64,000 bases of DNA from Paracyclopina nana. Its lineage: Eukaryota > Arthropoda > Copepoda > Cyclopoida > Cyclopettidae. The stretch lies in contig JAGUCH010000005.1 in NCBI GenBank assembly GCA_019096065.1, positions 2,418,001 through 2,482,000 on the forward strand. The letters are read 5' to 3'. The notes beneath the pieces are model-generated. The model made no database searches. It worked only from the letters and a program-made list of their open reading frames with translations, and was not told where the DNA came from. A program made the position numbers and the translations under genes. Position 1 is the first letter of the stretch. Each line of letters begins with the position of its first letter. Shown here piece after piece: positions 1 through 12,400 of this stretch.

Positions 1-3000
1 CAAAGGTTTTTGAGTCATAGCCTTCATGAGCTTTCATCCAGGCCAAACCATATTCCTGGTCTTGAGTTTCTCCAACTTCCTTGAAATCATATTCTCCCAA
101 CCTGACTCGAATTTGGTCAACTTTGAATCTGAAATATAAAAAAGATAATAATTTAATTATAATAAGTTTATGAGCGGAATATTGCTCCATCTGTATTGAC
201 GCAACCTCTCTATAGAATAACAGTTTCTTGGGTCCTGTTATTCAATAGAATTCCAGAAAATGGCCTTTGCAATCCCAACAACAACAACAGCAGCAGCAGC
301 AGCAGGGGCTTTGACAACTGTCACAGTACTTGTCCTGCCTGTGAACTGCGGCCTTTTGAAGACCCATTCAAAGGCCACTTCAATAGAAAGTGGACTCGAT
401 CCTGCCTTGTATTTCAGTCGCAAGAGATTGAAGAGGAAAAGGCAAAGAAACAAGGAAAGGGCCTATTCAATGTCCTCAGCCTCTTTGTCATCACCCTCCA
501 AGGCCAAAAAGTCGACAACAATTCCAAGGGCTGAATTTTTAATACCCGAAAAATACGAGCCTCCCCCTCCAGATTGCCATGGCGGCAGCCCCAATTTGAA
601 TGGCATGACCTTCATCAATTTCCTCATTTCTGCTGTGTTCGTTGCTGCCAATGTGATCAGCAACATCAACAGCAACCAGAGGAACAACAACAATAACAAC
701 AATGACAACAACGACAACGTGGCCAACTTCAACTTTGCAAATAACAACAATGCGGGGAACAACCAAAACACAATAGCTATATGTGAGTGTTGACACAAAG
801 TCCATCATCATCATGATGGCCTTTAAGGCTGGCTTAAGGGATACCAAGCTACAAAAGCGGCTTTAATTGTTTGCCAACGACTTTGACAAAGCGCTAATAA
901 GATAGTAGTAGCTTCATTTTTCAACGCCATGTATAAATGCTTTCTAATTTAAGAAGTAGCATTTGCTATTTTCCCCCTGATGTCTAATTTAGATTCCAGC
1001 ATTATTAGACAGATGAATTCAATTTCTTAATGTAGTTGTAAGGAAGCCCATCTCAAAATAAGACTTTTCATCTAGAAAATTGAAAGAAAATCTGCTTTCA
1101 GGCCCTTTCCCATGCATCCCAGGCCCACCTCCAATACCGACAGGAAAAAGGAGAAAAAGGGCAGCACATGACGAGGCCCTTGAGGCTGCCAGTGAGGTAG
1201 CCTCAAAAATCATGAGCCACGCTAATAACAGCCTAATTGATCCGATGCACAACCTGAAAAAGGGGGCCATAATGGCCATTAAGCTGTGGCATAATTCGAG
1301 GCGAAATCCCCAAGCTGCCTTTTGCCATCTCTACGCTGAGCTAGAGAAAGATCAAGGCCTCGATCGGGTTGGAGCTAGCTTTTTGGCCTTGGCTGGGTCG
1401 AGGATGGCCTTTTATGGAAACTACTCACGGAGCGATGCAATGAGCTGCGGTCAAGATATGCGACTCGGACACCAAAGTGGCCCCACAATATTGGCCTGAT
1501 CCGGTCGTGGATGGCCTTAGCAAGGCTGCCAACCAAGGCCACTCATTTTTGTCTGCTGGACGACCACCCACGATTCGTGTTTGGAAATTCTTGATGCCAC
1601 ATCCTAGAATACATGAAATACATTAATTTGTACTGTATTACGTTGCTAACTAACAATTAAGGCCATTTTTCAAACGCTAATAACAGTGAATGACAGCTAT
1701 GGTCTAATGAAATTAGTGTTGACGACATTGCGACATTATTGGCCTTTTTGGGGCATTTCCTCGAGTAATTACTCATATAAATGTTGCTGCAATACTGCTC
1801 CAGGGAATTGAGAAACAATTTTGTTTTAGGGCATGTATGCCAAAGTAGTTTGACATTTGTGTGCCTTGATTTATAACGACCTATCTCGTTAGTGATTCAA
1901 GAAATACTCTAAATTCACGAAACGCCAGTGAAATGGCTCGATTCCTCCATTCATAATATGACTACAAAACTTAACTTTTCTCCCAACAAATTACCATTTT
2001 CTTTTTGAGGGAAGAAGTTTAAGGAACTTTTTGAAAATTGACTGCATTCTCATTAATAATAGCAGATAAGGGATTCTAACCAAATGCATGAATTCAATTT
2101 TCATGTGAAAGCTCATTTTGATGAATGAGGCACATTTGCAGAAAGAAGGCAATAAAAGTCAGCCCTAATGCAAAAAGTACAGGTCATCAAAAAGTCAGTT
2201 TTTCATCAGGTGCAGAAAGTTTGCTTATGAAAAAACTTGAACATGCCTTGTGGGCAAAAAGGCCAGTGGATGTTTTAAAAGCCACATTTGAGAAAAAAAT
2301 TGAAAGCAATCTAAAGAAATGTTTCCCCAGACTCGAAAAGCCCATTCTCAGTTCCATTCCTCAGCCGCAAGATTGGAATTGAAAATAGCGAAAAAAATCT
2401 TAACTATTGTAGCTCTAGTAAAGAAAACCAAGTTGCCATACTCACTTCTAATTGCACTAAATGCTGAATTTGATGCTGTGGTTGTTGTTGTGGTGGTGGT
2501 GGTAGTGGTAGTGGTGGTTGTGGTTGTAACGGCAGCAACTGGAGTACCGCCTAAAATCAATCAAAACAAATCTTAAGGACCACGTGGCCCACCGTAAGAA
2601 AAGCGCGCGAATTTCAAAATGCACATTATGAATAAAGGCTTAAAAGCCTTATGAAACTTGAGCTGATAAAAGTACCTAAATCTGATGCACAATTTTGGTT
2701 GCAGTGTCCCCAAAGGCCTTTTCCACCTATGTGGTTTCCATTTTGGTCCACTCTAACTGAGCACCACAGCTTTCCATCACTGGCATCAGCCACAGTGCAG
2801 CCACTGTATTGCTTTCCCTGATAGTTGAAAGGGATGACACAATCCACCCCAACTGTCCCACCGCTGATGGTTTGACACCTGTTTAGTGCTCCTCCTCCAA
2901 ATCCTCCACCTGATCCAGAGTTACCAGAGAGGCCTCCAAAGTTACCTCCTCCAAAGTTGCCTCCTCCAAAATTGCCACCATTGATGTTGCCATCATCATC

Positions 3001-4222
3001 ATAGTCGTTGTCATTATCCTTACCACAATTGATGGCTCCAGAAACTCTTCTTCCATTGGGAGACTCGGCAACTTTGTCACTCATCAAAGTGCATGCATTC
3101 CTCAGCCTTCGATTGGGGTCAGAACGGTCGACAAAAACCCAAAAATTGCACCCTTGCGTAGACTGGCAACTTCTCCTGCAGGATTTGGCATTTCTCACCT
3201 AAGAAATACGTTATGAAGTGTCAACTTTCTATATTAAACCGTTTACTTTAAAAGAAAATGTTTTAAAAGCTTCAGAATTGCAAGTTTCTTGTAATTGTTC
3301 CATTTCAGAAACAGATGGATGTGGAGACAAAAAAATGCATGCCTTCCTGCCGGAATACATTTGCTTAATGGCTCTCAAAAGTTGCTTTTCAATCAACTTT
3401 ATGAAACGGATTCATTTGAGTAATTGCCAAGTATTTGCTAGTATATTCAAGTTTGGTTGCCATGAAGCTGGTAATCAATGTTATTGCTTTGTTTACAAAT
3501 CCGTTTCCGCTGCCCTTTTTTCAATATTTTGCAGCTCCATTTATGCATGTCCTATTTGCCTTTTCTCACCTTATTTCTTGCCCCATTTTCGGGGATGTTC
3601 AAAGTAGTGCCAAAATACTCAATGTCACGTTGGATACATCGACCTCCTTGAGATCCTTGGCCACTAGGTCTCCCTGGATTGAAGGTTCCGCCCCCTGGTG
3701 AAGCTGTAAGACATTCAAGTATACATTTCAATAGTTATTAAAATTAAGTAACGCTCTTAATTTACGGTTTGGTTGGCCTCCAAATTGGCCTCCACCTCCA
3801 ACTGGTTGTCCACCTCCTGCTGGAGGCTTAGGATTGATTCCAAACTGAACTTCTCCCTTTTCATTGAGACCGACCTGAATATCAGTCTGGCCTAGAATTC
3901 CATTGATCAAGCCTCCTAATGGATCATTTGGATTTGGATTCTTCTGTCCATTGTTTTGGCCAAGATTGCCAAGAATTTGGCCAAGATCAATCCTAACTGC
4001 AAATGAAAGTATTTTAATAGTAAAAAGATACGCTTGAGTACATTGTATTTCTCCACATGCCAAAACTGAGTACAATCTGAGATTTTTATGTAACGGATTA
4101 TAAGAGATAAGCTTACACTGAGAGTGAACTTGCTGGGTGGTAAAAAGTAGGGAGAGAGCCGTAATGACAACCACGTTATGACAAATCCCAGGTGATGAAA
4201 GCAAGCTTCTAATTGTCTTCAT
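1..4222 (-). CDS. Mosaic secreted serine protease: PAN, FN2-like and trypsin domains (3' end off the left edge)
   Basis: Seven exons join with closed phase: 4222-4117, 3996-3766, 3703-3570, 3198-2676, 2550-2446, 1603-1429 and 128-1. The protein starts with a signal peptide (about residues 1-31), followed by a Gly/Pro/Gln-rich stretch. A PAN/Apple-like Cys-rich domain covers about 135-215, then a Gly-rich spacer, then a fibronectin type II-like module at about 277-323 (CVIPFNYQGKQYSGC and a later WC). A Thr-run linker (about 338-355) leads to RRCG and the activation site QTR/IVGG (cleavage after Arg376). The trypsin domain shows NEWPW, TAAHC (catalytic His421) and VRLGEYDF. The catalytic Asp and Ser lie beyond base 1. 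By family knowledge this is a secreted zymogen of the clip/proclotting-like class; substrate and role are unknown. PAN and FN2 modules usually bind protein or carbohydrate. The gap 1604-2445 is an intron with no feature seen. Confidence 0.88.
260..1499 (+). CDS. Uncharacterised Asn-rich single-pass or secreted protein nested in the protease intron
   Basis: Two exons, 260-782 and 1102-1499, joined by a consensus donor (GTGAGT) and acceptor (TTTCAG) in matching phase, give 306 residues. The start ATG has good context (AAAATGG). The N-terminus (about 1-33) is hydrophobic and Ala/Thr/Val-rich and may be a signal peptide. A strongly basic run follows at about 53-67. A membrane-like segment lies near 116-136 and runs straight into an Asn/Asp-rich tract (about 134-170). 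A second basic cluster, GKRRKR (furin-like), precedes a helical C-terminal half. I do not recognise the family; Asn-rich tails after a short hydrophobic segment recur in arthropod orphan proteins. It lies inside the last visible intron of the minus-strand protease, and its final 71 bases are antisense to that gene's His exon. The true 3' end could therefore be earlier, with another exon in place of the tail. Confidence 0.6.
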
Positions 4223-7200
4223 ATTTCTAGTTTGTGTACATATTAATGTTGGGAAGACGAAAAAAAGCTTGTTGCCTATGTGCACTTTTTCAGGCCAAGA
4301 CTAACTCTGTATGACTGCATGGCTCGCGTTGTTGCTGTGTTTAGCTGTGGTATAGCTCACACTTAAAATCTGGTTCTTGACCAGTTGCTTCTACGAAGCT
4401 TCACAGTCGACGAGCCAGCCGCATCCAAGCTGCTAAATCACAGAAAAAATGCGTGTATGCTTCTCTTATTATGGGCCTATGCGAGCAAGGCCCCACCAGA
4501 TTGTAATTTGTACTGTTAATCGATGAAGAATGAACTACGAGGAAAACTTTTCCAATTTTTACTTTGATATGTGAAGGCCCACAATTTAAGCCTTGAATTA
4601 AGTGCAATCCATTTAGTACGCCTATTATAGTTAAAAAGAGCCCAACCACGTGCGAGGATACATGTTTGGTAACCTTAATTAAGTAATTTGTTTGTCAACT
4701 GTCCACATGTATACCAAGCTCCCCACACATATAAATAGATGAGGTATTTTGCCTGCCAACTTGGATAATTATAATGTCAATTTTGCCCAGCTGCTTCGAA
4801 TGTATATTTTTTATCTGGTCGGAACTTTAGTTTGCATATAGGCGTGATACGCTTGTGGTTTTCAATAGAAATAAAAATGTGCCATTTCCACGAAATGTTT
4901 TAATTATAATTAATGATGACTTTGTTCAATTGCTGCAATATGCTCTGCACTTGAATTCCAAGAATTTACCTTCTATTAGAGTGACAACCGGTTTATCACT
5001 CAAGGAAGTAATTTTAGGTCACTAAGGAGATTTAACTGTTCGCCTGCAATGCAGAATACGTCTCGTTTTATTTGATTTACCATAACGAAAAAACTGGTTT
5101 TGAAATACTGCTTTTTTTAAGCAGTTCATGTAAGCATGAAACCATGAAATATTAATGTGCTTAATTTTCAAAGATCCTTGTCGTGACGGTCAAAGAAGAG
5201 TGAAGAAAGAGTGTCAAATGTTTTTATGGGTATATACTTACATATTTGGCACAAAACCTTTTTTTGCCAAGTATGTTGGCTTGTAAAATTAATCAAATCG
5301 GCAAACTGTAGCTTTCTTTGCCAACAGAAGATATTTCGGGAAAAACTTGAGAAAACTTCTAATGTACGAGCGTTTGATGCGCTTGATAGCTTTTTATATC
5401 AGTATCGTTTTCCTCTTTCAACAAAGGTTCTATCTAAGTAAGGGAATTTCTACTCTTGCACAAACTGCAGAGTCCGTTTTCCTTGCATTTTGCTAACTAT
5501 ATCTAAAATAACGTTTCATTTTTAACACACTTTTGCCGCAATGAGGTAATGCTTTCTATCTTTTTCACAACAGCGAACAGCCTTGATCATTCAATTTAAT
5601 GCTACGTCGCACTTGCAATGATATTAGCAGACATTTCAAAGAAAACTTTCTTTTGTCCACTTTTTTGTCCCATCCATGGACTTATAGGAAATACGTACAT
5701 ACACTGCTAGGAATACCGAGAAATTGAGTGTCTCTACTCTTTTTCAGGCAGAAACTCATTTATTAAGCTTAAATGCACAAATTACATGTACCTTATCTAC
5801 CTTTACTAGTGTAAGCCTCAAATCCACATGAATTGCTTTCTCAGCGGCCAAAACTTGCATTAATGTGCCTTAGAATCAGAAAAGTTTCCGATGTAGTGAG
5901 ACTAAATTAGAAGTAGTATTTTGTGCCTAGAAATTCAATTTTTTCCTGAGCCCTTTTTTGATCATGGAAAGCTTTGTGCACGACAGACAAGTAGCAGCTC
6001 AATATATATATTGAATGGCCATTCTGACAAGGGAAAAATCCTTCAATTGGCCCAGTTATCAGGCCTCTTTTTTCCTCATCCGCTTAAAAGTTGCCTGAAG
6101 CGAGTATTGCAGTAATAAGAGGTCAGCATGAAAAACTCGTGCATATACATAGATTATCATGTGAATAGGCAATGTTTGAAGGTATTTCACCATATTGGCT
6201 CAAAAAGGCCTTTATTCTTGTCCTAGCCTTGCAATATTCCTGAGAAGAATAAGAATACGCGCATTAACTCATTATCTATCTTGGCCGCGACGTAACAAAT
6301 GTAAGGAATACAATATTAAAATATTCCTTCAAGACTCTTGAAAAATAGGTGTATAGCTACTTTAGGCCGTAAAGTTCTTGGTTTAAGTAAGTGCCATTTG
6401 TGGTGATCTAAATTCAGGCTATATTTCTTTAAGATCTTTTACCCAGGTGTTTTTGCTCCTCGACTAAGCTACCATGAATGAGTAGGGGAAAAGGAATTTT
6501 TCTCACGAGCGCAAACCGCACAGTCGTAACAAAGAGCCTAGAAAGCATTTTTCTCTTTGACGGCCTTTGGGCCTTCATAAGACGGCTACAACAAGGTGCG
6601 ATTGTCCATTCGAAGGCTGAAGGTTGGGGGAGACACAGGTAAGCATTACAAGCTATTCATCATTCTCTATCACTTTTTGTTATCTGAAAGATGATCTTCT
6701 TACCTAAAAGGGGAAATGTAATATAGTGAAAACACAGAGCTAATTTTTAGCAACTTCTATCAAATCATTTTAGTTGCACTTTAAAAACAAAACAAAAAAC
6801 AAAAACAAAATGCCTTTGTCACGCGTAAATGAGCCAAAGGAATGTTGAAAAATACCAGCTTTTCCAGGGGATTTACTTAATCCAAAATGAATGCATAATT
6901 AGGTTATTGAGAAAACACCAAGCCTCGAACACGGTAATCATCGCATTTATAGCTCTGGAGTGGGTTATTAATTATTGCTCAAAGCTGGGTTTCAATTAAT
7001 CCCTAGGGATTAATTGGGAGAGCATGTGGCTGCTATAACGTACGGCTCTGAATTTATGCTTGTTCACGAGACATTTTTAACTTACTGTTCCTGCTGAGAT
7101 AATCCCTGAGCTAATTTACACTAAAAATCCTCAATCTTTTAAAAAGCAGCAACTTTCCTCCAAAATCTTCTGATAGCTTAGAAATGTAGCGCCATTGTTT

Positions 7201-8228
7201 TAATGGGTTGGTTGCTGTATCACTCTTACAGATAATGGGGTAAAAGTCTGCAGCAAAGTCCAATTTTAAGATGAGAAATTAATGTCTTTGGTGCAAAGTA
7301 AAAAAGGCTAGCACATGTTCTAGTAATTTGGTATTGTGAGACGTACTAGCTGAGTTTCATCGAGATAAACTTACAGATGCGAGCAAGGTGAGCTTGAAAA
7401 AGGGCAAAAGTTAAGCAACCGACATGTTGCAAACCTGATGATTACACTAAATGTATTTTTCACTATGTATTGTGCAATGCCAAGAGTAAATACTGCAAGC
7501 AAAAGTGGCAGGAATGAAGAAAATCTATTTCTCGTCACTTTTCCTCATGATCCCAATTTATTAGAGTTTTGACAGGAATTTCACATGACACCACACGCCA
7601 CATTATTGTTCAGAAAATCTGGCTGGAAAAAGGTTGTGCACAAAGCTTTTAGTTTTCTCCTCCCTTGAGCCATTTCGGCTCATTTTTCTTCAACTGCTTT
7701 TACGGTTTGCTATGGAATCACATGAGGTAATATGTACAAGAAAAATCCCTTATTTCATAGCAATTTATTCCCAGTTCACCTCGGAGCACGTGGGGAATAT
7801 TTCACAGAATTCCCAAAATGGAGGCAATTTTGCAGCTAGCTTGGCTTACACAGAATGAATTTCAACGACTTTTTCTCGTAAGATGACTTTGCAAAGGACT
7901 TGGGAAAAAGGCCTTTTATCTACCTAATGATAATGATGACAGCCAAGTTTCTCTTTTTTCCCTTTGGGCTTTCATCAATTGGCAAATGCAAAATGCAGAA
8001 AACTTTCAATTCGTACTTGGGAATTTTAATTTTCGTTCCATCAGCATGGAATTTCCAATCGACTTCACCAGCAAAATTGTAGATGAGGTTCATCAGAAAA
8101 ATCCTTGAAGTGTATGCAAAGTGTCGCACTCTCCTTTGAGTTGAACATTATGCTGCGGACAACCTTTACCTAAAGTTATTCAAACTTGACATTTCAACAG
8201 CAAAAACTTGCTTTTTCCCCCTTCCAGA
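4223..8228. other. Intergenic region with no supported gene
   Basis: About 4 kb of AT-rich sequence lies between the divergent protease (minus) and tachykinin (plus) genes. It should hold both promoters. A good acceptor (CCTTCCAG, ending at 8227) immediately before the tachykinin ATG implies a non-coding upstream tachykinin exon somewhere in this stretch, but I could not place it. Open frames here are short and have no coding character. Confidence 0.6.
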
Positions 8229-8711
8229 ATGCATCTCTTCAAATTATGTAAAGTGAACGAAGACCGGTCAAGTTTCGCACTTCAATGTTGCCTTTTCATG
8301 GCCTTCGCCTTGATGGCCTTCGCATCTAGCCCAGTCTCGGCATACCCGGAAAAGCGGTCCGGATTCGTGGGGATGCGCGGGAAGAAAGACAGCTTACGTC
8401 AAAGGCCAATGTACGACCAGCTGTACGACCTGGAAAATTCCGCAGATCTGGGTGACCAATTGTATGGGATATCCTCTGCTCCACGTGAAGTGGAAGAAGA
8501 AAAACGGTCCGGGTTCGTAGGCATGCGAGGAAAGAAGTCTTCGGAAGATCCGGAATTCCTGTACGAGAAACGAGCCGGATTTCTCGGGATGCGAGGCAAG
8601 AAAATGAGCCACCAGCCAATCTACGTTTACAAGCCCGGATTTTGGTATGACCACGCACTGACGAGGACTTCACGGGGAGGCTCTTCCGGATTCGTGGGGA
8701 TGCGGGGCTGA
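8229..8711 (+). CDS. Tk: Tachykinin-related peptide precursor
   Basis: This 160-residue prepropeptide starts at the ATG directly after a polypyrimidine/AG acceptor at 8227. A signal peptide occupies about residues 1-38 (hydrophobic core CLFMAFALMAF, likely cleavage after PVSA). Four tachykinin-type cores (FXGMR followed by an amidation Gly) are visible. KR-SGFVGMRG-KK is at about 44-53 and again at 94-103, KR-AGFLGMRG-KK is at 116-125, and SGFVGMRG forms the last eight residues. Dibasic KR and KK sites bracket the first three. The fourth ends at the stop codon, so its Gly is already C-terminal, and its N-terminal cut would need single Arg sites (LTR, TSR). Products would be FVGMRamide and FLGMRamide peptides acting on tachykinin-type GPCRs in brain and gut. 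Spacers are acidic and Tyr-rich. A candidate poly(A) signal ATTAAA lies at 8870-8875. Confidence 0.96.
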   Translation: MHLFKLCKVNEDRSSFALQCCLFMAFALMAFASSPVSAYPEKRSGFVGMRGKKDSLRQRPMYDQLYDLENSADLGDQLYGISSAPREVEEEKRSGFVGMRGKKSSEDPEFLYEKRAGFLGMRGKKMSHQPIYVYKPGFWYDHALTRTSRGGSSGFVGMRG

Positions 8712-9496
8712 AGTGATCAAGGCGGAATATGCTACTACTGAGTTTTTTGTTCATCATGTGTCCCAGTCAAATCATCATTCTATTTTCTTCCCTGAAGAGG
8801 CTGAAGAGTTGGTACAACAATGTTGACATTTTCTCCTTTTTTCCCCATCATTTTGCTATGGTGTATATAATTAAACACAATATATTACTAATCATAGTTG
8901 ACACCATAAACCCACTTCTGCAGGCATGGAAAATCGGATTTTTTCGTGTGATACATCATATTTATTAGTTGCTGGATATCTAATCAAGAACTCTGCTTAA
9001 AAAAAGTTGATCCTTGTAGTTTATTCTAGTAGCATGTATGTATGATTATTTCTGTAATTGGAAACATAGCAGTAGTAACTGAAGATTTTGCTCATCATTT
9101 TACAATATTGGCAATTTTTTTTTGCAGGGGGAAAGAAAAGATAGTAGATTACTTAGATATCATATAGTGGGAAACGGGTCAATATATAAGTGCGGCTGCT
9201 CCTGTAATATAATTAGATCGAAAAATTGCACAAATGACACACAACACGCGCAAAAAAGGCTGTAGCAAATTCATCCAGAGTTGTGTCGCAGTCGTGTCAT
9301 CGTCATGTGCTATTATAAATAGTAGTTGTTGTAATTATGGTCGCTGAGTCAACTTTGGTTGCAGTCCTCATCAAGAATTTCTTGACATGTTCTTTTGTTT
9401 ATCACACACTGAGAGAAATTTAGAGTCTGACCTTGATCACATCATCATCATCATCAACAAATAATCATCTTCTTCGTCTGTCCGAAATCATCACAC
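8712..9496. other. Convergent 3' region between the tachykinin and fat facets genes
   Basis: This stretch presumably contains the 3' UTRs of the plus-strand tachykinin gene and the minus-strand deubiquitinase gene. It is AT-rich with a short CAT trinucleotide tract near 9440-9460. I see no further gene. Confidence 0.55.
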
Positions 9497-12400
9497 CTAA
9501 ATGCCTTCCTTCTGTTTCTCAACCTCAGAGTTGGTGACGCCCACATCATCTTGAGAAGGCCTCGTAGCAGCCCCGGCAGCGGCGGTGGCGGCGGCGGTGG
9601 CGGCAATAACGGCAGCAGGATTGGCAGCCTCATTTCCGTCCTCTGCCATAAGAGCGTCGGTCTCGCCTTCAAGGTCCTTCAAAAGCAATACAAATCAAGA
9701 TAAGGCATCGGCAAATGAGGAAATTGGTTCATCAAGAACCTGCTAACCTAGCGCGCTGATTAGTTCACTTCATAGGTATTTTTACACACAAAGGTACTAC
9801 TGCACTTTTGAAAAAAGAGGCCATTTTTAGATGGGCGAAACAATTAGTTGATTCACAGGAGCCGGTAATGGTGGACTAAACGACACTTTGGTAAATTACT
9901 ATACCTCTTCCGGTAGGAGCTCACAAGCTTTTTCCAGTGTGAGCCTGGCGCTGTGCGACCTCTCCAGAAAGTATCCATTGGCCGTCTCATTACTTTGAGC
10001 TGGAGGGCTCCAATTGTTGTAGGAAAATTGTCCGGAGCCTGGGTAGGGCCCGGAGCCTGAGGCCGCGGGTCCTCCACCGCCTCGGCCTCGTTCAAGCTCA
10101 TCATTGAGCCACTCAACGGCCCACGCGAATTTCCTCTTGATGTCCTCGGACTCCTCGAGGAGCGACCTCGCAGCCTCGCACTGGCTGAAAAGTGCGACGA
10201 GCAGTTTGACGCATTGGTAGGCTCGTTTTTGGTAGTGGCTCTTCGACTTTTGGATGATGTCAAAAATGCCCTCTCTCGCCGTGTGCTCGTCTGGTATCCC
10301 CTTGAGAGTCTTTTGGATGCGAATAACTTGCCACGAGTCCTCCATGAGGAGGATGTTCAGCAAGAGGTCGAGATACGGCCTCAACTCGTAGGTATACGCG
10401 ATTGCCACTTGCCACAACAGCTCGTACAGCACAGCGTGCGAAAAGCTGGGATTTTCCCAGGAGCAGAATTGGACCAGCTTTTTCGTGTCCTCTTGCCCGT
10501 TGGCCTCCTCGATGATTTTCTTCAAATATCCAAACCTGGAAAAGGAGAGGTTTTCTTAACAAGGGAACTTTGCTGACACATGTACACTAGTTTTGCCCAA
10601 ACGAATAGTTGGGAGTGACAAATTGGAAGCAGCAATTGTGAGCGCAGAAAAATAGAAAAGTACCACTATAATCAAGGGTCGTTTGCAAGCACCGTTAACA
10701 AAAAGCAAAATAATCTGACTAGTGACGCGAGCAAGTGAATGTCATTTCCTTGATTGCGGAGAAAATACAAATGAGATGCATACCTCTTGAAGACTAGCTC
10801 ATAAACCTGAGGCTGAATTGGCATAAGCGCTCCACTGGCAGCCGCACACGAGGACTCGATGTAGGGGTTGGGCAATGGGGCTTTCCCAGCCACGGCCGAC
10901 TGGCACTTTGCTGACACGTCACAACACCTCACCAATTGTGATACAACCTGATACAGCTTTCCAAGCTCGGTGCTGTACTGATACTTGATGGGAGGCCCAG
11001 GGCCTTCATCCAAGGCCACGTTGATGAAGTTGGCGGGTACGTTGAGCTTCAGCAGCTGCGTCTTCTCCGGAATGCCGAGGCTGGCGTACATGACAAACAG
11101 GGAGAAGTACTGCGACAGGTGCTTGCCATGCTCAGGTACCTCCATCCACAAGAGAGCAAGGACAATTTGCAATAAATAGTCGGAGAGGCTGCAGTTCGAG
11201 GTGATCTGGGCGATGCCGGTGTTGCTGTTGTTGGCAACTTGCTGCTGCTGCAAAATGGATGGCACGGGGTAAGTGCCGTCGTTGAGTGAAAAGTGGGCAA
11301 TGAAGACAATGATGCGCACAAAGGCCGTCCGCACCTCCGCAGTCGGACATTCAAGGATATACTCGCAGAACCTTGATGGATGAGCAAAAAGAGCCTCCTG
11401 GCAAAACCAGGCCCTGGCTGCCTTAGAATATCTGAGGTGCAACGTGAGGAGCTCGTACCACTCCTGTGCCGGCCCACGAAGGCTCTTTTTGGTGTGAAGG
11501 CCCGAGTTGAAGAGGAACTTGGAGGCCAGCTGGACAGTGATGACAGCCAACTCCTCCGCCTCGGCGGTGAACTTTTCCGTGCTCACGTACGTAGCATTTG
11601 CGTTGATGAGCTTCCGCATGAACTGGAAGTACTCGGGCGTGTACTGGTTTCTGTGGTGCAAGAACCGGACGTTCTGCTTCTGAATGCTTTTCTCAATGGG
11701 AGAAGGTATCTTGATCTTTTTGCTGCTGTTGCCAATGGACAGGAGGGCCATCTCTTTCATGAGGCTGGTGTTCTCGTCCTCGACATAGTCGAGTCTCGTA
11801 TAGAAGAGCATGAACGCGTTCCACCACCGCTTCTGCTTGCGGTAGCTCATCCTCTTCACAAGAGGATCAAATACCTCAGACATGTACTCGCCACCATAGC
11901 ATTGAGCCTTCAGCTCCTCGTCGTCGTCCATCTTGATCTCGGTCACGTCGCCGTCATCGAACTTGTACCAGCGGAACTCCCCGTCGCTATCCTTGTTCCG
12001 AATGAAACTGTAGTAGTGCCCACCTGACGCTTGGCCACTGTGCACGACGATGCCCCGAAGCCTGTACTTTCTGATTTGGCGGCCATCGAGGTCAGACGGG
12101 TCACAGTCCACAGCCTCGCCCTCGATTTTAGCCAGACCTCCAACCGTGTAGGGCTCCATGTCCAACTCCCTGGGGAACTCAAAGTAGTCGTTGAACTTGA
12201 TGAGACACATGCGCTCGTAGTCGTAGTCAAAGCGCTTCAACTGGATGACTAAAATAGGTGGCAACTTCTTCACGCACAGCCTCTTTATCGTGTCCACCTT
12301 TTTGTCGCATCTCTCGCATCTGAAAGTTATGGCACCGTTTTAGCACACGACGATGAATACATTAAAAAAAGTTGACTAACCTGTAAGCGTTGGAGCCATC

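Noticed and set aside
2125-2576. Plus-strand open frames including a Val-run protein
   Set aside because: The Val run is the antisense of the Thr-codon exon of the protease, and the rest lies in its intron with no motif and no splice partner.
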